31,825 nucleotides of DNA from Bacillota bacterium (GCA_023443515.1 JAEZUC010000156.1:1-31825), one strand, 5' to 3'; positions 6,910 through 16,887 are shown, counted from the first letter of the stretch. Notes: generated from the letters alone by a model not told the origin. Numbers and translations: made by a program.

Positions 6910-7173
6910 TTGGGTTATACGGAAATAAATGAAAGTAGCGGTTGTACAGAGGAGAAAGAGGTTGGGTTAACCTCTTTCTGTAACAGCCTTATCGGATATA
7001 CAGTGAGGGATGCGCTGAAAGTGGCCGGTGACAGGGGTTATCCCATAGACGGTATTTTCATTTCATCACCTCCTAAGCTGAGTATTACTGAATATGACGA
7101 TTCATTCAGAGTATTAAGAGTTAAAATTATAAACAAAAAAAGTTTAAATATACTTGTTTGCAAACCCCTCTAA
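6910..7173 (+). CDS. Small conserved-looking hypothetical protein between frr and uppS
   Basis: I do not recognise the family. The frame runs 87 residues from TTG 6910. GGAGG at 6895-6899 inside the end of frr serves as its ribosome site with a spacing of about 10 bp, which supports expression despite the rare start codon. The sequence has two cysteines near the start, a G-Y-T-V-R-D-A-L segment and then GDRGYPIDGIFISSPPKLS. No membrane segment or signal peptide is visible. The codon use resembles the neighbouring genes and the terminator overlaps its stop codon. Its position at the end of the pyrH-frr unit suggests co-expression with ribosome recycling genes; no function should be assumed. 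Confidence 0.7.
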   Translation: MGYTEINESSGCTEEKEVGLTSFCNSLIGYTVRDALKVAGDRGYPIDGIFISSPPKLSITEYDDSFRVLRVKIINKKSLNILVCKPL

Positions 7174-7189
7174 ATTGAGGGGTTATTTT
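7163..7189 (+). terminator. Terminator overlapping the stop of the small gene
   Basis: AACCCCTC (7163-7170) pairs perfectly with GAGGGGTT (7177-7184) across a 6-nt loop that contains the TAA stop codon (7171-7173). ATTTTC follows. The stem is GC-rich but the U-tract short, so termination may be partial. Confidence 0.7.
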
Positions 7190-7244
7190 CAATAATAAGT
7201 ACGTATTTTATGCAAATACATATAAAATAGGAGTTGGAAAATAT

Positions 7245-8000
7245 ATGGGGTTTTTGAACAAAATATTCCCCCAAAAGAAAATTAACAATAATTTTCAGTG
7301 TATTCCGCAGCATATAGCTATAATTCCTGACGGAAACGGAAGATGGGCAAAAAAAAGAGGCTTACCAAGAAACGTAGGACATAGAGAAGGCTCAATGACT
7401 CTTAAGAAGGTTGTTATTTATTGCTCAAAGGTCGGAGTTAAACATTTAACGGTTTATGCCTTTTCTACTGAAAATTGGAAAAGACCACAAGGTGAAGTCG
7501 ATGCCCTTATGAACCTGCTTTTGGAGTTTCTGCGTAATGCAGAGAGAGAACTGGATGGAAGCAATGTCAGGATCAAGGTTATAGGCGACATTCACGGCCT
7601 TCCGGGTGAACTGCAAAATGAAATTGCAAGAGTTGAAAAGATGACCGGTGTAAACAATGGATTGAATTTAAATATTGCCCTTAACTATGGTTCTAGGTTT
7701 GAAATATTATATGCAGTTAAAAATATAGCTAAGGAAATAAAAGACGGAAAACTAACAATAAATGATATAGATGAAAATCAAATAGAGCAGCATTTATATA
7801 CAAAAGGAATACCTGAGCCGGATTTACTTATCAGAACCAGCGGAGAGCAGAGAATTAGTAATTATCTGCTTTGGCAATGTGCGTATACGGAGTTCTGGTT
7901 TACCGATACACTATGGCCTGACGTTGACGAGAGTCATATTGCCGAGGCAATAAAAGCTTTTGAGAAAAGAAATCGGCGTTATGGCGGAATAGAAAATTAA
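7245..8000 (+). CDS. uppS: Isoprenyl transferase (undecaprenyl diphosphate synthase)
   Basis: This cis-prenyltransferase extends farnesyl diphosphate with isopentenyl diphosphate to make the C55 lipid carrier for peptidoglycan and wall polymers. The 251-residue product has the catalytic motif IAIIPDGNGRWAKKRG (Asp29), EGSMTLKKVV, YAFSTENWKRP, LNIALNYGSRFEI and the C-terminal PDLLIRTSGEQRISNYLLWQ...YTEFWFTDTLWPD. GGAG lies upstream of the ATG with a somewhat long gap. The following genes provide the isoprenoid precursor (dxr, ispG) and phospholipid (cdsA) pathways, so this region is an envelope-lipid module. Product chain length is inferred from the family. Confidence 0.96.
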   Translation: MGFLNKIFPQKKINNNFQCIPQHIAIIPDGNGRWAKKRGLPRNVGHREGSMTLKKVVIYCSKVGVKHLTVYAFSTENWKRPQGEVDALMNLLLEFLRNAERELDGSNVRIKVIGDIHGLPGELQNEIARVEKMTGVNNGLNLNIALNYGSRFEILYAVKNIAKEIKDGKLTINDIDENQIEQHLYTKGIPEPDLLIRTSGEQRISNYLLWQCAYTEFWFTDTLWPDVDESHIAEAIKAFEKRNRRYGGIEN

Positions 8001-8058
8001 TCACACGGAACATGAATATAATTAAATCATGTAGTGTTTTATAACATGGAGGGTTCTT

Positions 8059-8886
8059 ATGGCAAGAACAAGAATAATAAGCGGACTGGTTGGATTGGTT
8101 TTATTGATTGGTGTACTGTATTTGGGATCTATTGTACTGGGAGTTGCTGTAAGTATTATAGCTGCAATCGGGCTATACGAATTTTATAATTCCATATCAA
8201 AGACAAAAGGAATACATCCTATAAAAATAGTTGGATACCTGTCAGTTGTACCATTACTTATTTTGGGACTGCAAAAGACGGGATGGTATAATATAGACTT
8301 GGGCATTATGACCGGGTTATCTGTTTGCATTATTATTTTTGTAAGTATGGCAGTTATTGTGTTCGGGCATAAGAAATACAATATCGTAGATGCCTGTGCA
8401 ACAGCATTTGGTATAGCATACATTCCATTTCTCATGAGCTTTTTGATTATGATCAGAAACATGGACTACGGAAATATACTGATATGGCTGATATTTATAG
8501 GTGCGTGGGGTACAGACACACTTGCTTACACCTTTGGAAGGTTGTTTGGAAAAAGAAAAATCATACCAGAAATAAGTCCTAAAAAGACATTAGCTGGTGC
8601 CATAGGCGGAATACTAGGATGTGTTTTACTTATGATAGCTTTTGGTATAATTGTTTATAACTACTTTGGGTTGAGTATGAGTTATGTTGTATTGATTTTA
8701 CTTGGTTTATTCTGTGGAGTTATATCACAGATAGGAGATTGGGCTGCATCAGCTATAAAAAGGTATGTAAATGTAAAAGATTTTGGCAATATAATGCCGG
8801 GACACGGAGGAGTACTTGACAGATTTGACAGTATATTATTTGTTGCTCCTGTAATATATTACGTATTGGTGCTATTTATAAAATAA
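8059..8886 (+). CDS. cdsA: Phosphatidate cytidylyltransferase (CDP-diacylglycerol synthase)
   Basis: An integral membrane enzyme that makes CDP-diacylglycerol from phosphatidate and CTP, the branch point for anionic phospholipids. The 275-residue protein has about seven to eight hydrophobic segments. The diagnostic C-terminal signature is intact: SAIKRYVNVKDFGNIMPGHGGVLDRFDS, with the K-R, K-D and H-G-G-x-x-D-R residues. WGTDTLAYTFGRLFGKRKIIPEISPKKTLAG is the other conserved block. The ATG follows GGAGGG. It lies between uppS and dxr, the order usual in Firmicutes and many other bacteria. Confidence 0.96.
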   Translation: MARTRIISGLVGLVLLIGVLYLGSIVLGVAVSIIAAIGLYEFYNSISKTKGIHPIKIVGYLSVVPLLILGLQKTGWYNIDLGIMTGLSVCIIIFVSMAVIVFGHKKYNIVDACATAFGIAYIPFLMSFLIMIRNMDYGNILIWLIFIGAWGTDTLAYTFGRLFGKRKIIPEISPKKTLAGAIGGILGCVLLMIAFGIIVYNYFGLSMSYVVLILLGLFCGVISQIGDWAASAIKRYVNVKDFGNIMPGHGGVLDRFDSILFVAPVIYYVLVLFIK

Positions 8887-8922
8887 TTAAGAACTTTTCT
8901 TAAAAAATACGGTGGTGTGACA

Positions 8923-10068
8923 ATGGCAAAAATTATATCAATAATCGGTTCAACGGGTTCCATAGGCAGGCAAACTCTGGAGGTAGCAAAAAACCTTGGG
9001 ATTAAAGTTGCCGGATTATCGGCAAATTCAAATATAGCGCTTTTGAAAAAGCAGGTACTTGAATTCAAGCCTGATATTGTTTCGGTAGGGAATAGCGAGT
9101 TGGCAAAAGAAATGTCAAACAGGTTACAAGGCACCGGGGTTGAGGTGGTATGGGGGCAGGACGGTATGAAAAGAGTTGTGGAACACTCTGAAATTGATAC
9201 CGTTGTAACTTCTGTGGTGGGAACAGCAGGTTTAATACCCACAATGCACGCTATCAGTCATAAAAAAAATATAGCACTTGCAAACAAGGAGACACTTGTA
9301 ACAGCAGGGCAGTTGGTAATGGAAGAAGCAAAAAGAAACAATGTAAAAATATTCCCCGTGGACAGCGAGCACTCAGCTATATACCAGTGTCTTTCAGGAA
9401 ACAAAGACAAGCAGGTAGAAAAAATAATAATAACTGCTTCAGGTGGCCCTTTCAGGGGTAAGAAAATAGAAGAGCTTAAAAACATAACACCTGAGCAAGC
9501 ATTAAAACATCCCAATTGGAGTATGGGAAACAAGATAACAATTGATTCAGCTACACTCATGAACAAAGGACTTGAGGTAATTGAAGCAAAATGGTTGTTT
9601 GAAAAGGAACTTGATAATATTCAGGTTCTGGTGCACCCGCAAAGTATAATACATTCAATGGTACAATATGTGGACGGTTCGGTTATGGCTCAACTTGGTT
9701 CACCTGACATGAGAATTCCGATTCAGTTGGCATTAACTTACCCGGACAGATGCCAAAATGATTTTAACAAGCCGGATTTTCTTAAATGTCCTCCTTTGAC
9801 ATTTGAAGAACCCGACATAGACACCTTTAAATGTCTTGGTCTTGCATATAAATCATTGGAAATAGGTGGGACGATGCCTGCGACTATGAATGCGGCGAAT
9901 GAAATTGCGGTAGCTGCATTCCTTGATAACCGCATAGGCTTTACACAAATTGCGGAAACAATAGAACAAGTAATGCAAACACATAATGTGAATATTTGTC
10001 CTTGCTTGGATGATATAATAGAAGTAGACTGTTGGGCAAGGGAAACAGCAAAACAACTTATCATATAA
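8923..10068 (+). CDS. dxr: 1-deoxy-D-xylulose 5-phosphate reductoisomerase
   Basis: This is the second enzyme of the MEP isoprenoid pathway, converting DXP to MEP with NADPH and a divalent metal. The product of 381 residues from ATG 8923 has the N-terminal NADPH loop GSTGSIG (residues 9-15), ALANKETLVTAG, the metal- and substrate-binding SEHSA, the flexible-loop region TASGGPFRG, HPNWSMGNKITIDSATLMNKGLE and HPQSIIHSMVQYVDGS. An in-frame GTG at 8917 is possible but would overlap the GGTGGTG ribosome-site-like sequence. Together with ispG downstream it shows that this organism makes isoprenoids by the MEP route; the remaining pathway genes are elsewhere. Confidence 0.96.
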   Translation: MAKIISIIGSTGSIGRQTLEVAKNLGIKVAGLSANSNIALLKKQVLEFKPDIVSVGNSELAKEMSNRLQGTGVEVVWGQDGMKRVVEHSEIDTVVTSVVGTAGLIPTMHAISHKKNIALANKETLVTAGQLVMEEAKRNNVKIFPVDSEHSAIYQCLSGNKDKQVEKIIITASGGPFRGKKIEELKNITPEQALKHPNWSMGNKITIDSATLMNKGLEVIEAKWLFEKELDNIQVLVHPQSIIHSMVQYVDGSVMAQLGSPDMRIPIQLALTYPDRCQNDFNKPDFLKCPPLTFEEPDIDTFKCLGLAYKSLEIGGTMPATMNAANEIAVAAFLDNRIGFTQIAETIEQVMQTHNVNICPCLDDIIEVDCWARETAKQLII

Positions 10069-10102
10069 AATAATCTGCCGATTCCGGCTTATGGAGGATA
10101 GT

Positions 10103-11377
10103 ATGGGAATTTTACTGGCTATATTGGCCTTGAGCTTTTTAATAATAATTCATGAATTGGGTCATTTTTTAGTTGCAAAGGCATTCAATGTAAAAGTTAA
10201 TGAATTTTCACTTTTTATGGGGCCTAAAATCTTCAGCTTTGTCAGAGGCGAAACAACCTACTCTTTAAGGCTTATTCCATTAGGCGGTTATGTAAAAATG
10301 GAAGGAGAAGAAGAATCTTCTGATGATGACAGGGCTTTTAATAAAAAACCTATAGGTGTAAGAGCTGCAATAATAGCCGCCGGGCCAATAATGAACATAA
10401 TAATAGCAGTCGTATTTGCATTTATAATTATGGCTTACTCAGGTTTTTATACAAATGAGGTTAAGACGGTATTACCGGGTTCTGCAGGTGAAAAGGCAGG
10501 AATACAGGCTGGGGATGTTCTTGAAAAATACAATGGGAAAACCATATATCAGGTAAATGACCTTGATATATTTGCATACCCTCTTACCAATGAGAGTATA
10601 GACCTTCAGGTAAGGAGAAACGGTGAAAATAAGACGATTCACTTTAAACCTGACAGAATGTCCGGGTATAAGCTTGGTTTTTCTCCTAAGGATGAATCTA
10701 ATGAAGTTGTAAACGTAAGTAGTAAATCTCCTGCTATGAAGGCTGGCGTTAAGGAAGGGGACAGGATTGTAAAGCTTAACGGAACACCTGTGAATTCCCG
10801 TCAGGATATATCAAACGCTCTTGACAAGATAAAACTGAATAACGTAACTATAACAGTTAACAGAAATGGTAAGGATATAGATTTGACTCCTGTAGTGCCT
10901 ATGGAGGGAAAAAACCCTGAATACTATGCAATAGGGGTTGACTTTAATCATACCAAAAGCGGAATTTTCTCAACTTTAGGTCAATCAGTAAAATACAATA
11001 TATCAATTGCAAGATCAATATACTACTCAATCGGATGGCTATTTACGGGAACAGTTCCGGCAAGTGATCTTATGGGGCCTGTAGGAATAACCACTACAAT
11101 AAAAGATGTGGTTCAGCAGGGTCCGTCAGTAATGGATAAACTTTTGAACCTATTATCATTTACCGCTATGATCAGTTTGAATCTTGGACTGGTAAACCTT
11201 ATACCATTCCCGGCGTTAGATGGAAGCAAGCTGGTACTTCTCCTTATTGAGGGTATCCGTAAAAAACCTCTGAGTCCTGAAAGGGAAGCTCTGATATCCA
11301 TGATAGGCTTTGTATTCCTTATAATGCTAATGATATACGCAACATTTAATGATATATTAAGAATAGGAAAAGGATAG
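10103..11377 (+). CDS. rseP: RIP zinc metalloprotease, site-2 protease (RseP/RasP)
   Basis: This intramembrane protease cleaves membrane-bound substrates such as anti-sigma factors within the bilayer. ATG 10103 is preferred over ATG 10091 because GGAGG (10093-10097) sits between them at a good distance from the later codon. The 424-residue product has the zinc-binding HELGH at residues 17-21 in the first membrane segment. A periplasmic-side region holds PDZ-like folds (GSAGEKAGIQAGDVL and SPAMKAGVKEGDRIVKLNG, suggesting two PDZ copies). A late membrane segment carries NLIPFPALDGSKL with the third metal-ligand Asp. The dxr-rseP-ispG order is conserved. The local anti-sigma target is unknown. 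Confidence 0.95.
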   Translation: MGILLAILALSFLIIIHELGHFLVAKAFNVKVNEFSLFMGPKIFSFVRGETTYSLRLIPLGGYVKMEGEEESSDDDRAFNKKPIGVRAAIIAAGPIMNIIIAVVFAFIIMAYSGFYTNEVKTVLPGSAGEKAGIQAGDVLEKYNGKTIYQVNDLDIFAYPLTNESIDLQVRRNGENKTIHFKPDRMSGYKLGFSPKDESNEVVNVSSKSPAMKAGVKEGDRIVKLNGTPVNSRQDISNALDKIKLNNVTITVNRNGKDIDLTPVVPMEGKNPEYYAIGVDFNHTKSGIFSTLGQSVKYNISIARSIYYSIGWLFTGTVPASDLMGPVGITTTIKDVVQQGPSVMDKLLNLLSFTAMISLNLGLVNLIPFPALDGSKLVLLLIEGIRKKPLSPEREALISMIGFVFLIMLMIYATFNDILRIGKG

Positions 11378-11386
11378 GGTTTTACA

Positions 11387-12448
11387 TTGGAAGATTGTAT
11401 ACAAAGAAAACAAACAAAGAAAATAAGGGTTGGAGATATCTTCATTGGAGGAGATTCTCCAATCTCCGTTCAATCCATGACCAATACCGATACAAGAGAC
11501 ATTAAGGCTACTATCCATCAGATTAAAAGACTTGAAGAGGCCGGGTGTGATATAGTCAGATTGGCAATTCTCGATAATGAAGCCGCAACAGCAGTAGGAG
11601 AAATAAAAAAGGCTGTAAAAATACCTCTTGTTGCAGATATTCATTATGATTACAGACTTGCAGTAGAGTGTATGAAAAACGGTGTTGACAAAATACGGCT
11701 TAACCCCGGCAATATCGGTGGTAATGACAGGGTCAAAATAGTTGCCGGAATGGCGAAGAACAGGGGAATTCCTATCAGAATCGGTGTTAATTCCGGCTCG
11801 GTTGAGAAGGGGATTCTGGAGAAATTTGGTGGTGTAACTGCTGAAGGTATGGTGGAAAGTGCATTGGCACACGTTGCCATGCTGGAGAATGTTGATTTTA
11901 ATGATATAGCAATTTCCATCAAGGCCTCAAGTGTACCAATGACCATAGCTGCTTACAGACTACTCTCTGACAGATGCTCGTATCCTTTACATGTTGGAGT
12001 TACGGAAGCAGGAACAGTATATAAGGGAACTATAAAATCAGCAGTTGGGATAGGCTGTCTTCTTGCTGAGGGCATCGGGGATACCATAAGAGTTTCATTG
12101 ACAGGAGATCCGGTTGAAGAGATAAAAGCAGGAAAGCAGATACTGAAGTCTCTGGGGTTATTAAGAGAAGGCATAGAGATTGTTTCATGTCCCACCTGTG
12201 GAAGAACGCAAGTTAATCTTATAGATATAGCAAACAGCATAGAACCATTACTGGAAAAGCTGGATAAGAATATCAAGGTAGCTATTATGGGATGTGCCGT
12301 AAACGGGCCCGGTGAAGCTAAAGATGCCGACATTGGTATTGCAGGCGGTGTAAATGAGGTTTTGCTCTTTAAGAAGGGTCATATAATAAGAAAAATTCCT
12401 CAGGAAAACGTAGTTGAGGAATTATTAAAAGAGATAAATCAAATGTAG
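11387..12448 (+). CDS. ispG: (E)-4-hydroxy-3-methylbut-2-enyl-diphosphate synthase
   Basis: IspG (GcpE) is the [4Fe-4S] enzyme that converts MEcPP to HMBPP late in the MEP pathway. The 353-residue product has a TIM-barrel N-terminal part (GGDSPISVQSMTNTDTRDI, RLNPGNIG, RIGVNSGSVEK). The C-terminal cluster domain has Cys268 and Cys271 in SCPTCGRTQ and Cys303 in GCAVNGPGE, with Glu310 as the likely fourth ligand. The start is TTG 11387, with only a partial AGGATAGGG ribosome site that overlaps the end of rseP. The 9-bp gap to rseP suggests translational linkage. This is the short bacterial form without the plant-type insert. Confidence 0.96.
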   Translation: MEDCIQRKQTKKIRVGDIFIGGDSPISVQSMTNTDTRDIKATIHQIKRLEEAGCDIVRLAILDNEAATAVGEIKKAVKIPLVADIHYDYRLAVECMKNGVDKIRLNPGNIGGNDRVKIVAGMAKNRGIPIRIGVNSGSVEKGILEKFGGVTAEGMVESALAHVAMLENVDFNDIAISIKASSVPMTIAAYRLLSDRCSYPLHVGVTEAGTVYKGTIKSAVGIGCLLAEGIGDTIRVSLTGDPVEEIKAGKQILKSLGLLREGIEIVSCPTCGRTQVNLIDIANSIEPLLEKLDKNIKVAIMGCAVNGPGEAKDADIGIAGGVNEVLLFKKGHIIRKIPQENVVEELLKEINQM

Positions 12449-12449
12449 T

Positions 12450-12478
12450 TTGGGGTCAATAAAAAATAGATATATAAA
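12450..12478 (+). promoter_or_regulatory. Weak candidate promoter before polC
   Basis: TTGGGG (12450-12455) and TATAAA (12473-12478) are separated by 17 bp in the 54-bp gap between ispG and polC. The -10 is good and the -35 poor. If used, the transcript would start near 12485, just before the first possible polC start. Confidence 0.35.
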
Positions 12479-12502
12479 ACATAAATACAAGGCACAAAAG
12501 AT

Positions 12503-15500
12503 ATGGAAAAATGGGGTCAAGCTATGGATAGTACAAATAATGTAAATAGGTTTTTATGTGATTTATTCCCCGATGCAATGGATTTTGACGGGGAATTTTC
12601 TTCATTAAAACAGTTAAAAGTTGACAGGATGAGTGTATTTATAAAGGCGAACAGACTTGAAATATATACAACAAGTTTGGATATAGTAAGTATTGCACTC
12701 ATCATGAAAGCGGAAGACTGTCTCAAGCAAAAACTTGGGGCTCCTAACCTTACTATTAGAGTTAAATGCGGCAAAAATTACAGCATTGAGGAGTACCTAA
12801 GTAGCATGTGGAGTGAGCTAATTCAGATGCTCACGTCAAAGGTAGCGTTGTGCAGGGGTATTCTCCCGGGTTCTAAGTATGAGATTTCGGGTAACAAAAT
12901 AATAATAAGCCTTTTGACTGCGGGAGCTGATATATTAAAAGCACAAAACTGCCATTCAATGCTGGAACAGCATATAAAGGATGCTATTTGTCAAAATGTA
13001 AAGGTAGAGTTCTGTGATATGCAAGTTGACAATGCCAAAATTGAGGAATATGTTGCAGAAAAAGTTAAGAACGAGGCAAAAGTAGTGAGTTCCGCCATAA
13101 CTGCTCCGCCCCCGGATCAGAAACAAAAAAAACAGGAATTCAGATCTTACGGAGCGGGAGATATGCCTGTAAGGGGAGTAATTACAGGAAAGCCTTTTAC
13201 CGATAGCATTATGAAAATATCCGAAGTAACACCCGATTCGGGCAAGGTTGCTATTGCAGGTGAAGTTTTCAGAACAGAATCAAGAGAAATCAGAGGCGGC
13301 AAATTCATTTACATATTTGATGTTACCGATTACACCAGTTCTGTTACTGTAAAAATGTTTGTGGAAAAGAAGGATTTTGGAAATATATCAGAGAGAATAA
13401 CAGAAGGTGTTTGTTTACGTATACGTGGAGATGCCCAGTACGATAAATTCTCAAAAGAACTTGCAATAATGGCATTTGATATAACTGAAACAGAAAAGGA
13501 AATAAGGCTTGACGAGGCAGAAAAAAAGCGGGTAGAGCTTCATCTGCATTCTCAAATGAGTTCAATGGACGGTGTAACCGCCGTAAAAGAATTAGTAAAA
13601 CGTGCTGCCCAATGGGGACACAAGGCGATAGCCGTTACAGACCACGGTATAGTTCAGGCATATCCTGAGGCATACGCTGCATCCAAGAAAAACAATATCA
13701 AGGTTATTTACGGACTAGAATGCTATCTTCTGGATGACAGTGTACCGATAGTATATGACATTAAAGAGCATTCGCTGGAAGATGACTTTGTAGTATTTGA
13801 CATAGAAACAACAGGCTTGAACCCTCAGCAGGACAGAATTACCGAAATCGGAGCAGTCAAGATAAGAAACGGTCAGATTGTGGACAGGTTCAGTGCATTT
13901 GTCAACCCTGGAGTTTCAATTCCAAGCTTTATAGTTAAATTGACAGGTATCACTGATGATATGGTCAAGGATGCACCTCCTATTGAACAGGTTTTGAACG
14001 AATTTATGGAATTTATTCAAGGAAGTGTTCTGGTTGCACACAATGCAAACTTTGATGTAGGCTTTATAAAACAAAATGCAAAAGTAATGGGTGAAAAGGT
14101 TAAAAACTCATATATAGATACATTGGAGCTTTGCAGAAAAATGTTTCCTGAGCTTGGCAGATACAAGCTCAACATAGTTGCAAAGCACTTGAAGATCGAA
14201 TTGGAAAATCATCATAGAGCAGTTGATGATTCAATGGCTACAGCAAAAATATTTCTGCATTGTATAAATGTGCTAAAAGAAAAAGGCTGTAAAAGTATAA
14301 AGGATATACAAAATGCATTTGACGGAGAGGTTAACCTTAAAGCCAGTTCTTATCATGCAATTATTCTGGTAAAGAACAAGGTGGGACTTAAAAATCTGTA
14401 TAAAATAGTATCTCAATCCCACTTGAAATACTTTTATAAAAAGCCCAGAGTTCCTAAGAAACTTCTAATGGAATACAGAGAGGGTCTGATACTGGGAAGT
14501 GCCTGTGAGGCAGGAGAACTTTACAGGGCAATTCTTAACAACAAAAGTGAGGATGAGATATCAAAAATAGTCCGTTTTTATGATTATCTTGAAATACAGC
14601 CCTTGGGAAATAACCAATTTTTGATAAACAATGGGAAGGTTTCATCTCAAGAAGAATTAAAGAAAATCAATAAAAAGATAATCAGACTTGGAGAACGGCA
14701 TAGAAAGCCGGTGGTTGCCACCTGCGACGTTCATTTTATGGACCCAAGGGATGAGGTGTTCCGAAGAATACTAATGGCAGGACAAGGGTACACTGACGCA
14801 GACAATCAGGCACCGCTATATTTAAGAACAACCGACGAAATGCTTGAGGAATTCAGCTACCTTGGTGAGGAAAAGGCCAAAGAGGTTGTAATTGAAAATA
14901 CAAATCTTATAGCCGATATGGTTGAGAGTATCGCCCCGGTGCTTGAGGGAACGTATCCTCCGAATATAGAGGGTGCGGAACAGGATATAGAAAATATGGC
15001 AATGAGCCGTGCAAAAGAAATTTATGGGGAAGAGTTACCGGAGGTAGTGGCGCAGAGACTTGAAAAAGAATTGAATTCCATTATAAAAAATGGGTTTGCC
15101 GTTATGTATCTCATAGCTCAAAAACTTGTTTCCAAGTCCCTGAGTGACGGATATTTGGTTGGTTCAAGAGGATCTGTAGGTTCCTCGTTTGTTGCCAATA
15201 TGTCAGGGATAACCGAGGTTAATTCCTTGCAGCCCCACTATGTATGTGAGAATTGTAAATATTCCGAATTTATACTGGACGGTACCTATGACTGTGGATT
15301 TGATATGCCTGAAAAGGATTGTCCGAAATGCGGCAATAAGCTTAAAAAAGATGGCTACGATATTCCGTTTGAAACCTTCCTTGGATTTGACGGTGACAAG
15401 GAGCCTGATATTGACTTGAACTTCTCAGGGGATTATCAGCCTGTGGCACACAAATATACAGAGGAGCTTTTTGGAGAAGGTTACGTATTCAGGGCCGGTA

Positions 15501-16825
15501 CAATAGCCTCAGTTGCCGAAAAAACCGCATACGGCTATGTTAAGAATTATTTGGATGAAAGAGGAATAGTGGTAACAAACTCTGAAATAAACAGGCTGGT
15601 AAAAGGCTGTACAGGAATAAAGAGAACTACCGGACAACATCCCGGCGGAATTATGATAGTACCAAAGGATAAGGAGATATTCGATTTTTCGCCAATACAG
15701 AGGCCGGCGGACGATACTCAGTCTAATATAGTAACCACACACTTTGACTATCACTTCCTTCACGGAAGTATACTAAAGCTTGATATTCTGGGACATGATG
15801 ATCCTACAGTAATCAGAATGCTTGAGGATTTAACGGGAGTGGATGCAACAGCAATCCCCATAGGCGAAGAAAAAACCATGAGTTTGTTCAGCTCTACTGA
15901 AGCTCTTGGCGTGAAGCCCGAAGATATAGGAAGTGAAACAGGAACCTTTGCTATTCCTGAGTTTGGTACGAAGTTCGTAAGACAAATGCTCCTTGACACC
16001 AAGCCTCAATCCTTTTCTGAATTAATTAGGATATCGGGTCTTTCGCACGGTACCGACGTTTGGCTTAACAACGCACAGGAGTTAATCAGAGATGGAATTA
16101 CTACTCTATCACAGAGTATATGTTGCCGTGACGATATAATGATTTACCTGATGCACGCAGGACTCCCGCCCAAGACTGCCTTCAAGATAATGGAGGATGT
16201 ACGTAAGGGCAAAGGTGTCAAAGATGAATACGAAGTAGTAATGAAAGAAAATAACGTTCCTGAATGGTATATTCAATCATGTAAAAAAATAAAGTATATG
16301 TTCCCCAAGGCCCACGCCGCTGCATATGTAATGATGGCGTTCAGAATAGCTTGGTTCAAGGTATATTATCCCGAGGCCTTCTATGCAACCTACTTTACTG
16401 TAAGAGCTGATGATTTTGATGCTGAAATGATGGCTAACGGTCAGGACAAGGTAAGAAATAAAATAAAGGAATTTGAAATGAAAGGTAATAATATTACTAC
16501 AAAAGAGAAAAGTGTCCTTACCATACTTGAGGTTGCAAATGAAATGTATGCAAGAGGAATAAACTTTCTCCCGATAGATTTGTACCTTTCAGAGGCAACT
16601 AAATTCAAAATAGAAGATAAAAGCATCAGGCCACCTTTGAATGCTCTTCAGGGATTGGGAGGAGCAGCGGCACAAAACATTATCGAGGCCCGCAAAAACG
16701 GCGAATTCCTGTCAATTGACGAGCTAAGAACCAAAGCGAAAATCAGTAAATCGGTTATTGAAATACTGGAAAGAAACAATGTGCTGGCGGGAATGCCGGA
16801 GAGTAACCAGCTTTGTTTATTTTAG
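12503..16825 (+). CDS. polC: DNA polymerase III alpha subunit, PolC type
   Basis: PolC is the replicative polymerase of low-GC Gram-positive bacteria. The 1440-residue product has the usual length and domain order: an N-terminal region, an OB-fold region around 230-335, a PHP domain from about 345 (VELHLHSQMSSMDG, VTDHGIVQAYP), an inserted DnaQ-type 3'-5' exonuclease from about 425 to 590 (VVFDIETTGLNPQQDRITEIGAVKI, VAHNANFDVGFI, HHRAVDDSMATA), the polymerase core with a four-cysteine zinc motif (C-x2-C near 914, then C-x2-C) and catalytic Asp residues in PDIDLNFSGD (~966). HPGGIMIVP and a C-terminal helix-hairpin-helix region follow. The start may be ATG 12503 or ATG 12524; neither has a clear Shine-Dalgarno, and GGGG before 12524 is the better of two weak sites. 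Confidence 0.97.
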   Translation: MEKWGQAMDSTNNVNRFLCDLFPDAMDFDGEFSSLKQLKVDRMSVFIKANRLEIYTTSLDIVSIALIMKAEDCLKQKLGAPNLTIRVKCGKNYSIEEYLSSMWSELIQMLTSKVALCRGILPGSKYEISGNKIIISLLTAGADILKAQNCHSMLEQHIKDAICQNVKVEFCDMQVDNAKIEEYVAEKVKNEAKVVSSAITAPPPDQKQKKQEFRSYGAGDMPVRGVITGKPFTDSIMKISEVTPDSGKVAIAGEVFRTESREIRGGKFIYIFDVTDYTSSVTVKMFVEKKDFGNISERITEGVCLRIRGDAQYDKFSKELAIMAFDITETEKEIRLDEAEKKRVELHLHSQMSSMDGVTAVKELVKRAAQWGHKAIAVTDHGIVQAYPEAYAASKKNNIKVIYGLECYLLDDSVPIVYDIKEHSLEDDFVVFDIETTGLNPQQDRITEIGAVKIRNGQIVDRFSAFVNPGVSIPSFIVKLTGITDDMVKDAPPIEQVLNEFMEFIQGSVLVAHNANFDVGFIKQNAKVMGEKVKNSYIDTLELCRKMFPELGRYKLNIVAKHLKIELENHHRAVDDSMATAKIFLHCINVLKEKGCKSIKDIQNAFDGEVNLKASSYHAIILVKNKVGLKNLYKIVSQSHLKYFYKKPRVPKKLLMEYREGLILGSACEAGELYRAILNNKSEDEISKIVRFYDYLEIQPLGNNQFLINNGKVSSQEELKKINKKIIRLGERHRKPVVATCDVHFMDPRDEVFRRILMAGQGYTDADNQAPLYLRTTDEMLEEFSYLGEEKAKEVVIENTNLIADMVESIAPVLEGTYPPNIEGAEQDIENMAMSRAKEIYGEELPEVVAQRLEKELNSIIKNGFAVMYLIAQKLVSKSLSDGYLVGSRGSVGSSFVANMSGITEVNSLQPHYVCENCKYSEFILDGTYDCGFDMPEKDCPKCGNKLKKDGYDIPFETFLGFDGDKEPDIDLNFSGDYQPVAHKYTEELFGEGYVFRAGTIASVAEKTAYGYVKNYLDERGIVVTNSEINRLVKGCTGIKRTTGQHPGGIMIVPKDKEIFDFSPIQRPADDTQSNIVTTHFDYHFLHGSILKLDILGHDDPTVIRMLEDLTGVDATAIPIGEEKTMSLFSSTEALGVKPEDIGSETGTFAIPEFGTKFVRQMLLDTKPQSFSELIRISGLSHGTDVWLNNAQELIRDGITTLSQSICCRDDIMIYLMHAGLPPKTAFKIMEDVRKGKGVKDEYEVVMKENNVPEWYIQSCKKIKYMFPKAHAAAYVMMAFRIAWFKVYYPEAFYATYFTVRADDFDAEMMANGQDKVRNKIKEFEMKGNNITTKEKSVLTILEVANEMYARGINFLPIDLYLSEATKFKIEDKSIRPPLNALQGLGGAAAQNIIEARKNGEFLSIDELRTKAKISKSVIEILERNNVLAGMPESNQLCLF

Positions 16826-16887
16826 TAATTAACTTACTGAAAAGTATCTTAAATAGAAGCAATTTTTTATAAAACAGCAATAAATTG

